Source: Candidatus Babeliales bacterium (lineage in GTDB: Bacteria; Babelota; Babeliae; Babelales; Chromulinivoraceae). Taken from it: a stretch of 10,428 bases of DNA. The translations under genes were made by a program, and so were the position numbers. Positions within the stretch are counted from its first letter, which is position 1; the number at the start of each line of letters is the position of its first letter. Of the stretch, positions 5,791 through 10,428 are shown piece after piece. The DNA lies in contig JBAZWT010000010.1 in NCBI GenBank assembly GCA_041660205.1, positions 1-10,428 on the forward strand. Reading direction: 5' to 3'. The notes beneath the pieces are model-generated. The model worked only from the letters and a program-made list of their open reading frames with translations. It did not search any database and had not been told where the DNA came from.

Positions 5791-6294
5791 TTACTTTTTT
5801 GCCTGAGGCACAATTGGCTTTGCTTGTACTGGAGCTGGAGCCAAGCCTGGCTTTGCTTGCGCAGGAGTAGGTTTAACTTCAGGAGTATCTTCTTCCTGCA
5901 TCATCGATGTTGCAGCATTTTGCATAGTACTCATAGCTGCGCTCATTACCAATTGAATTGCTATAGTAGTCAGAACCGTATTAAACACATGTGACATAAA
6001 ATTTCCTGTCCCAGATGCTGCCCACTCTGTCCATCCCATGTTACTTTTATCTTGTAAAGCAGGATGATTCATAAGTGGAGTAAATTGATTAAGCTTTGCT
6101 GTTGCAGCTTGAATTGAGTTAACGACATCATTACCAATACGTGCTGATTCAACTTTATGAGACCAAACAGCATACATCAATGGCGTATTAGCTACTACGG
6201 TAACAACACCCATTCTTGTAGCCGAAGCCCAAGAAGCTTGCGCTTGACCATTCATACACATAATTGCCGTAACGGCTAATAATAACTTTTTCAT
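5791..6294 (-). CDS. Small exported protein with Pro/Ala-rich tail, unknown function
   Basis: A 167-residue protein I cannot assign to a family. It has a clear type I signal peptide, MKKLLLAVTAIMCMNGQAQA, cleaved probably after Ala20 before SWASA. Hydrophobic stretches lie at about 27-44 and 104-122, the second possibly a membrane helix. The tail (138-167) is made of Pro/Ala/Lys units with QAKP recurring (146-149 and 157-160, then PQAK), typical of a flexible periplasmic linker. ATG 6294 has GGAGG at 6300-6304, 5 nt upstream; an alternative ATG at 6306 overlaps that site and is rejected. It lies 64 nt downstream of the DMT transporter gene on the same strand and is followed by a strong terminator, so the two may be co-transcribed. 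Confidence 0.75.
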   Translation of the reverse strand: MKKLLLAVTAIMCMNGQAQASWASATRMGVVTVVANTPLMYAVWSHKVESARIGNDVVNSIQAATAKLNQFTPLMNHPALQDKSNMGWTEWAASGTGNFMSHVFNTVLTTIAIQLVMSAAMSTMQNAATSMMQEEDTPEVKPTPAQAKPGLAPAPVQAKPIVPQAKK

Positions 6295-6358
6295 AAAAAC
6301 CTCCATGTTTTCTTGAACTTTTAAACTATAAATAGTCTATCTGATCAATACTAAGGGG

Positions 6359-7273
6359 TCAAAAGGTAGGGGTGTTTTTTAATTCTTCAAGATAAAAGAT
6401 ATAAAGGCCCGCAAAAAGCACTAGGAGCGCGAAAAGTGCATTTCCAGTAACTGCGTACCCCATGAAAACTGCTCCATAAAAGAGCCCAAAGGCTGGTTCT
6501 AGAAAGCCAGCAAAGGATATAAACGTGGGAGAATACTTCGTTAAAAGGTAGACGTACAGCATATAGGTCAACAAACTCGATGCCAAAAATGCCATCATCA
6601 GTGTCGGAAAATCGTGTGAAAAGGACAGTGAAAACATACTAAAACCATGAACAAACATCACAAAAACAGCAGAAACAAGTCCTCCAACCAGCATAGCAAT
6701 CCCATTAATGAGCTGGATAGGATGAGAAAACTCTTTCAAGAACTGCTTTAAAACAATCCATCCATAAGAAAAAACTAACATAGAAAGAAAAGCTACTAAG
6801 TTACCCCACCACTGCAAACTCTGAGTTTTTGAGCCAATGGCAACGGCGTGCTCAGAGATCATCAAAATCGGAAGCAGTCCTAAAAAGCCAACCAACAACC
6901 CTACTATTTTTTTATAGGTCAAATACTCTTCTTTGCGAAAATATTGAATAATTGCTGTAAGAAATGGGCCCGATGCAACAATAAAACATATTGAGACCGG
7001 ATCAGCATATTGCACAGCATAGGAAAAACCACACATCACAAAGGCATGAATCAAAACGCCATAGGTCAACAAAAGCTTCCATCCGCGCTTTGGAAGTGAA
7101 AACTGCATAGTTTCTTTTCGAAAGAAAACCCATGAGTAACTAAGCAAAATAGCACTGCTGCCAAGCGCTCGTATCATGCCAACGAAAAATGGATATGGGT
7201 TTGTAGCTATCAACGAACTGTTGATAAACGTCATAGCAGAAAATACTGCATACAATAAAATAATTAAAAACAT
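6359..7273 (-). CDS. EamA/DMT-family inner-membrane transporter
   Basis: A 304-residue, very hydrophobic protein with about ten membrane helices in two similar halves, as in the drug/metabolite transporter superfamily. The first half runs from FLIILLYAVFSAMTF through YAVQYADPVSICFIVASGPFLTAII, which fits the EamA pattern of helices 3-4; the second half includes YSPTFISFAGFLEPAFGLFYGAVFMGYAV, the matching helix pair. Family members export or import amino acids, nucleotides or other metabolites; in intracellular bacteria such carriers can scavenge host S-adenosylmethionine or nucleotides, but the substrate cannot be read from the sequence. ATG 7273 is preferred: AAGG lies 7 nt upstream and translation starts directly at the first helix. 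The longer frame would need a TTG at 7330. It probably heads an operon with the exported protein gene. Confidence 0.85.
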   Translation of the reverse strand: MFLIILLYAVFSAMTFINSSLIATNPYPFFVGMIRALGSSAILLSYSWVFFRKETMQFSLPKRGWKLLLTYGVLIHAFVMCGFSYAVQYADPVSICFIVASGPFLTAIIQYFRKEEYLTYKKIVGLLVGFLGLLPILMISEHAVAIGSKTQSLQWWGNLVAFLSMLVFSYGWIVLKQFLKEFSHPIQLINGIAMLVGGLVSAVFVMFVHGFSMFSLSFSHDFPTLMMAFLASSLLTYMLYVYLLTKYSPTFISFAGFLEPAFGLFYGAVFMGYAVTGNALFALLVLFAGLYIFYLEELKNTPTF

Positions 7274-7442
7274 AACAGAGCCTTCAAATCTAGAGCTTTT
7301 TATGTTGAAAACATAATAAACACTCTTCAATACTGACTATAGTTTACCGCATAGATTGAATATTGCACACATAAAACATAAAAACTCAATCTTTGCTGCA
7401 AAAAAAGACATATCCCTCTCAACATACCTCATTTCTCCCAGT

Positions 7443-7478
7443 AGTCATTCGTCCCGATCCATCCTACGCATATTCTAA
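7443..7478 (-). repeat. Element D, reverse copy
   Basis: Read on the minus strand: TAGAATATGCGTAGGATGG then ATCGGGACGAATGACT. Matches the D copies at 2493-2525 and 10399-10419. It sits directly outside the reverse B copy, so the D-B neighbourhood is seen at all three sites. Confidence 0.7.
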
Positions 7479-7485
7479 TCTAGTC

Positions 7486-7565
7486 GTCGTTCGTCCCGAC
7501 CGTGTCCGCCATAGCTGCAAGCGACGGCTGGAGTGTTCTGCTTTAGCAGAATGTATCGAGGGATA
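7486..7565 (-). repeat. Element B, reverse copy, with element A nested inside
   Basis: B right end (GTCGTTCGTCCCGA, 7486-7499) is interrupted by a 31-bp A (7500-7530, inner stem GCT-gca-AGC) and continues from a repeated GA (7531-7532) with GTG, the inner hairpin TTCTGC-ttta-GCAGAA (7536-7551) and TGTATCGAGGGATA (7552-7565). Exactly the same nesting is present in mutL at 9173-9253. Confidence 0.9.
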
Positions 7566-7582
7566 ATGATTAAAATGTTTTT

Positions 7583-7628
7583 TATCCCTCGATACTATTT
7601 CTTCGAAATCACTCGGGAGCAGCGACGG
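7583..7628 (+). repeat. Element B, forward copy with divergent inner hairpin
   Basis: TATCCCTCGATAC (7583-7595), inner hairpin ATTTC-ttc-GAAAT (7597-7609), CACTCGGGA (7610-7618) and a diverged end GCAGCGACGG. It faces the reverse copy across a 17-nt spacer, so 13 bp of their left ends can pair. Confidence 0.85.
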
Positions 7629-7753
7629 GTGGATTATATTGGTAGATAATGCACAGTCGAGACGAATACCAAAAGAGCTTTGCTCGTTGTTTTTTTGTAC
7701 TTTCGTTACTCAAATTTATTGATACACTAAAAACATATCTCCCCTTCTAAGTA

Positions 7754-10009
7754 ATGGAATACACCTTGGCACAAACAATAAAAATTCTAGATCCTCATGA
7801 AGCCATCAAAATTGCCGCTGGCGAAGTCATTGAGCGACCGGCTCACATCATAAAAGAATTAATCGAAAACAGCATTGACGCTCAAGCTAGCGCCATCACG
7901 ATTCATACTCGTGCTGCCGGCAAAGACGAAATCAGCATTGCTGATAATGGGTCCGGTATGTCCCCTGACGATGCTACGTTGTGCTTTGCTCATCATGCAA
8001 CAAGTAAAATTTCAACGGTACACGATCTTCAAACTATCGTGACTTATGGTTTTCGTGGTGAAGCACTTTCAAGTATCGCATCAGTCAGTCGTGTTGAGCT
8101 CATAACTAAAACTGCTGAAGAAAAAAGTGCAACACATCTGGTACTCCATGAAGGAAAAGTAATAACTGAAACCGTCGCTGCAAGAGAAGTAGGAACAACT
8201 CTTACCATCACGGATCTTTTTGCCTCCATTCCTGCTCGTAAAAAGTTTTTAAAAAGTGATGACACCGAATGGAATCTGATTGTCTCAATATTTCAAGCGT
8301 TTTGCCTACGCTACCCAAACATACATTTTAAATTATTCCACAATGGTCATTTGTCATATAATTGTCCACCAACAGGCGATGATCTGAAGTCGCGATGTGC
8401 ACAATTGTGGAGCAGCAATCTTCATGAACAATTGATTAATCTGGAAATAAAAGAGGAATCTTTTAATAACCTGGATCCTCAGCCTGCCGGTCATAGCTTC
8501 ATCTATCCCTCGATACATTCTGCTGAAGCAGAACACTCGGGACGAACGGCGATAGAAAAAACACACGCGAAGACTGGATCGGCGTCGAGGACGACGAGTG
8601 TAGAAAAAAATATCTCTGTCGTCGGCGCTATTTCAACGCCACATTATTACCGCTTTAATCGCGGACAAATTTTTACCTTCGTCAACAATCGCTGGGTTAA
8701 AAATATCGAAATTACTAAAGGCATCATCAAAGGTTACGATGGTGTACTTCCAACTCAGAAATATCCAGCTGCATTTTTATTTATCACCATTGATCCGACA
8801 CAAGTGGATATCAACGTTCATCCAAAAAAAGAAGAAGTGAAGTTTTTACATCCTGGCATTGTGCAACGCGTTATTCAAGAAGCTGTAGCGCAAACGCTGA
8901 GCAACTCTGTAAACGTTAACTTGGCTACTGCGAGCAAAGCTTTTGCGGGTGTGGCCGAGGCTCAACCGCAGGTTGCTTATGGGTCTTATAAGTTTTTTAC
9001 AGGGAATATTAATGAATTACCTGGATCTCCGACCGTGTGCGCCATAGCCAAAGGCGACGGCTGTATCGAGTCGGGGAAAACGAGTGGGAAGAATGATTTT
9101 TCTTCATCTGAAGATGTAAGTCCTAAGCAAGATTTAATGCTGGATCCCCAATCTGCCGGTCATAGCTTCATCTATCCCTCGATACTTTCTGCTGAAGCAG
9201 AACACTCCAGCCGTCGCTTGCAGCTATGGCGGACACGGTCGGGACGAGCGGCGATAGAAAAAACACACGCGAAGACTGGAGTGGAATCAACAACGATTGA
9301 ACCCGTAACATTTGCTAGCTCAATTTCAGCCACCCAAACAATACCTGCCACTGCACCCACAACATCCGACGTTAACGAATGTATCTACGAGCAAGAGCCC
9401 TACTCGATTGTGGGACAATTTAAAAAAACCTACATCATGCTTGAAAAAAGCAATCAGTTAATTTTGATCGATCAGCATGCTGCACATGAACGGATTTTAT
9501 TTGAGCAGTTCAAAAAAAACATGGCTGAGACTGCTACCGTTCGACTATTGTTTCCTCATATCGTTAAACTCAGTTCGTCCGAAGTTGAACAGATCACAGC
9601 GTATGAAAAACTTTTTTACAAACATGGCATTCAGTTTGAAGCGTTTAGCCAGACTGAGCTTATTATCCAAGCAACACCTGTGCAGATGCAGGCAAAAGCA
9701 GTTGAAGAAATTATCCATCTGGCCCTTGCTTGGATTAAAGAAAATCACCACATTGATCACGATGAATTATTTGCAAAACTTCATGAAAAAATCTTGGCAG
9801 AAAAAGCATGTAAAGCCGCGTGTAAAGCTGGTGACACTTTAAATCATGAGCAAATGGATAATGTCATCAAAGAGCTTTTAAAAACTGAAAATCGCTTTTG
9901 TTGCCCACATGGCAGACCAACGGTATGGGGCATGGAGCTTAAAGATATTGAAAAACATTTTAAGCGAGATTACGTTGGCTCGAAACAATCGTCTGATTAT
10001 TTGATCTAA
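7754..10009 (+). CDS. mutL: DNA mismatch repair protein MutL, endonuclease type, with repeat-derived insertions
   Basis: A 751-residue MutL, over 100 residues longer than typical (615 in E. coli). The GHKL ATPase domain is complete: KELIENSIDA (34-43, Glu35 and Asn39), DNGSGM (64-69), GFRGEALSSI (99-108). The transducer domain continues with FVNNRWVKN and the DINVHPKKEEVKF motif. The C-terminal dimerisation/endonuclease domain carries DQHAAHERILFE (573-584), i.e. DQHA(X)2E(X)4E, the segment ACKAACKAGD and CPHGRP (717-722). So this MutL should nick DNA itself, unlike E. coli MutL. The excess length is largely repeat DNA read in frame: residues 240-275 with a C relic to about 283 (inside the transducer domain), about 423-441, and 463-509 (linker). 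The conserved motifs stay intact. ATG 7754 lacks a clear Shine-Dalgarno. No terminator follows directly. Confidence 0.95.
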   Translation: MEYTLAQTIKILDPHEAIKIAAGEVIERPAHIIKELIENSIDAQASAITIHTRAAGKDEISIADNGSGMSPDDATLCFAHHATSKISTVHDLQTIVTYGFRGEALSSIASVSRVELITKTAEEKSATHLVLHEGKVITETVAAREVGTTLTITDLFASIPARKKFLKSDDTEWNLIVSIFQAFCLRYPNIHFKLFHNGHLSYNCPPTGDDLKSRCAQLWSSNLHEQLINLEIKEESFNNLDPQPAGHSFIYPSIHSAEAEHSGRTAIEKTHAKTGSASRTTSVEKNISVVGAISTPHYYRFNRGQIFTFVNNRWVKNIEITKGIIKGYDGVLPTQKYPAAFLFITIDPTQVDINVHPKKEEVKFLHPGIVQRVIQEAVAQTLSNSVNVNLATASKAFAGVAEAQPQVAYGSYKFFTGNINELPGSPTVCAIAKGDGCIESGKTSGKNDFSSSEDVSPKQDLMLDPQSAGHSFIYPSILSAEAEHSSRRLQLWRTRSGRAAIEKTHAKTGVESTTIEPVTFASSISATQTIPATAPTTSDVNECIYEQEPYSIVGQFKKTYIMLEKSNQLILIDQHAAHERILFEQFKKNMAETATVRLLFPHIVKLSSSEVEQITAYEKLFYKHGIQFEAFSQTELIIQATPVQMQAKAVEEIIHLALAWIKENHHIDHDELFAKLHEKILAEKACKAACKAGDTLNHEQMDNVIKELLKTENRFCCPHGRPTVWGMELKDIEKHFKRDYVGSKQSSDYLI
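8471..8578 (+). repeat. 108-bp mosaic repeat inserted in frame in mutL, copy 1
   Basis: Begins CTGGATCC (as in C), contains a complete B (8504-8551, inner hairpin TTCTGC-tgaa-GCAGAA) and ends CGCGAAGACTGGA. It encodes 36 residues, LDPQPAGHSFIYPSIHSAEA through EKTHAKTG (240-275). Copy 2 at 9140-9280 differs at 5 of 108 shared bases and has an extra 33 bp. Placed between two beta strands of the transducer domain. Confidence 0.9.
8574..8598 (+). repeat. Reduced element C adjoining mutL copy 1
   Basis: CTGGATC joined to GGCGTC and GAGGACGACGAG: the two ends of element C (4839-4871) with about 8 bp missing from the middle. It encodes SASRTTS. It overlaps the last bases of the 108-bp mosaic. Confidence 0.55.
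9021..9076 (+). repeat. Degenerate A-in-B element in mutL linker
   Basis: CTGGATCTCCGA is followed by a full A (9033-9063, inner stem GCC-aaa-GGC, one change in the GTGTCC part) and then TGTATCGAGTCGGGG, the end of a reverse B with its middle missing. It is read in a different frame from the other two mosaics (PGSPTVCAIAKGDG...) without any stop codon. Confidence 0.7.
9140..9280 (+). repeat. 141-bp mosaic repeat in mutL, copy 2, carrying nested element A
   Basis: Same 108-bp unit as copy 1 plus a 31-bp A (9208-9238, reverse orientation, inner stem AGC/GCT variant) inserted after CACTC, with TC repeated on its far side (9206-9207 and 9239-9240). The added 33 bp equals 11 codons (SRRLQLWRTRS region), so the frame is kept. 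It encodes residues 463-509 in the flexible linker. Confidence 0.9.
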
Positions 10010-10036
10010 AATTTTGTTTTTAAGTAGTCGATCACC

Positions 10037-10067
10037 CAGCCGTCGCCTTTGGCTATGGCGGGCACGG
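10037..10067 (-). repeat. Palindromic element A, reverse copy after mutL
   Basis: CAGCCGTCGCCTTTGGCTA then TGGCGGGCACGG, 31 bp, inner stem GCC-ttt-GGC. It starts 28 bp after the mutL stop. No T-tract follows, so it is not a standard terminator. Confidence 0.85.
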
Positions 10068-10103
10068 CCACATACATTCACCAACTTTTAAACTATTCAA
10101 CTC

Positions 10104-10241
10104 TGTGCCTAATGGCGGCACAGCCACCAAAGCATGATTTCGTACATGCTTTGGAATCATACGACCCAAAGAAGTATCTTTGGGAAATCTCACGGAAATA
10201 AAAATGCATTCGCCCATCCTGCTTCGTTAAAATGAAACAGG
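10104..10241. other. Cluster of four consecutive hairpins
   Basis: TGTGCC/GGCACA (10104-10122, 6 bp); CCAAAGCATG/CATGCTTTGG (10127-10154, 10 bp perfect, loop 8); CCCAAAGA/TCTTTGGG (10165-10184, 8 bp perfect, loop 4); CCTG-TTC/GAA-CAGG (10218-10241, one mismatch). They could be a structured RNA or stacked palindromic relics. None is followed by a clear T-tract. Confidence 0.5.
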
Positions 10242-10323
10242 GGCTCCATTGCAAAGTATTTCCTGATGAGGCCATAATAACTTGGATTCTTGAGTCGGAA
10301 TTAATACTCGTATTTGCCCTTGG

Positions 10324-10340
10324 CCGTGTCCGCCGTAGCT
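10324..10340 (+). repeat. Half copy of element A
   Basis: CCGTGTCCGCCGTAGCT matches the left half of A (variant GCT inner stem) and then stops; a B copy begins 5 bp later. It looks like a truncated A beside B. Confidence 0.6.
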
Positions 10341-10344
10341 TTAT

Positions 10345-10392
10345 TATCTCTCGATACACTTTACTCACGCAAAACACTCGAGACGAACGACG
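10345..10392 (+). repeat. Degenerate element B at the right edge
   Basis: TATCTCTCGATACA (10345-10358), a middle in which the inner hairpin has decayed (10359-10374), then CACTCGAGACGAACGACG. Orientation and the following D match the arrangement at 2435-2525. Confidence 0.8.
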
Positions 10393-10398
10393 ACAGAG

Positions 10399-10419
10399 CT
10401 AGAATATGCGTAGGCTGGG
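10399..10419 (+). repeat. Element D at the right edge
   Basis: CTAGAATATGCGTAGGCTGG, matching 7443-7478 (reverse) and 2493-2511. It may continue past the window. Confidence 0.65.
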
Positions 10420-10428
10420 CGCATACGA

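Larger units (their letters stand above)
7274..7753. other. Intergenic region between divergent DMT and mutL genes, with repeat cluster
   Basis: Both flanking genes must start here. AT-rich stretches flank a repeat block at 7443-7628: D reverse, B reverse with A nested inside, then B forward. TATAGT at about 7338-7343 on the minus strand and the AT-rich 7700-7735 could hold promoters, but no hexamer pair is convincing. No gene is seen. Confidence 0.6.
10010..10428. other. Region downstream of mutL without a convincing gene
   Basis: Holds an A element, four successive hairpins (10104-10241), a possible relic of C near 10283-10304, a half A, a degenerate B and a D element up to the window edge. 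Open frames here consist largely of repeat sequence or are very short, and none shows family motifs or a ribosome site. Confidence 0.6.

Noticed and set aside
7443..9280. Repeats as a CRISPR array
   Set aside because: Copies are few, irregularly spaced, in both orientations and partly inside coding sequence; no cas genes are present.
10112..10201. Possible 29-residue protein on the plus strand
   Set aside because: It reads smoothly but lies across two perfect hairpins, has no Shine-Dalgarno, and matches nothing I recognise.
10093..10377. 94-residue minus-strand open frame after mutL
   Set aside because: Its first part is B and half-A repeat sequence read backwards, the rest covers the hairpin cluster, and there are no family motifs or ribosome site.

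Overview
The window looks like a chromosomal segment of an AT-rich, Gram-negative-type bacterium with a reduced, repeat-seeded genome. My best guess is candidate phylum Dependentiae (TM6), with a Rickettsiales-like endosymbiont as the alternative. The guess rests on the mix of compact housekeeping genes, small exported proteins of no known family, and short GC-richer palindromic repeats placed both between and inside genes. No transposase, integrase, phage structural gene, tRNA, rRNA or CRISPR array was seen, so the lineage is an inference.

Layout. 1-115 (-): start of rpsF (ribosomal protein bS6). 248-922 (-): XRE/S24 (CI/LexA-like) repressor. 923-1056: divergent promoter region with three tandem 8-bp repeats. 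1057-2287 (+): rnhB (RNase HII) overlapping a HAS-barrel-like gene. 2288-2550: repeat cluster with a long inverted pair. 2551-3222 (-): exported protein of unknown function. 3401-5624 (+): ftsY, a small Cys-rich exported protein and prmC, tightly packed as an operon. 5633-5704: two palindromic repeats. 5714-5751: strong minus-strand terminator. 5791-7273 (-): small exported protein and an EamA/DMT transporter, probably co-transcribed. 7274-7753: second repeat cluster. 7754-10009 (+): mutL, with DNA-repair ATPase and endonuclease motifs. 10010-10428: no convincing gene; several hairpins and repeat copies.

The standout feature is a mosaic family of small palindromic elements, called A, B, C and D here. 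B is a roughly 50-bp unit (left end TATCCCTCGATACA, an inner hairpin, right end CACTCGGGACGAACGACG). A is a 31-bp GC-rich double hairpin. C is a 33-bp 'LDPR.K.EDD' palindrome. D shares its right end with B. They occur between genes, where B sits twice as a head-to-head inverted pair, and also inside housekeeping genes without breaking the frame: C in prmC, and three mosaics in mutL. In two unrelated places the same A variant is nested at the same position and orientation inside B, with an apparent 2-bp target duplication, adding exactly 33 bp. The inner stems of B and A change sequence between copies while keeping base pairing. The pattern resembles Rickettsia palindromic elements (RPEs), but the sequences and nesting look distinct.

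Functionally the genes cover translation (rpsF, prmC), membrane targeting (ftsY), genome maintenance (rnhB, mutL), transport (DMT) and regulation (S24 repressor); the exported proteins are the lineage-specific part.
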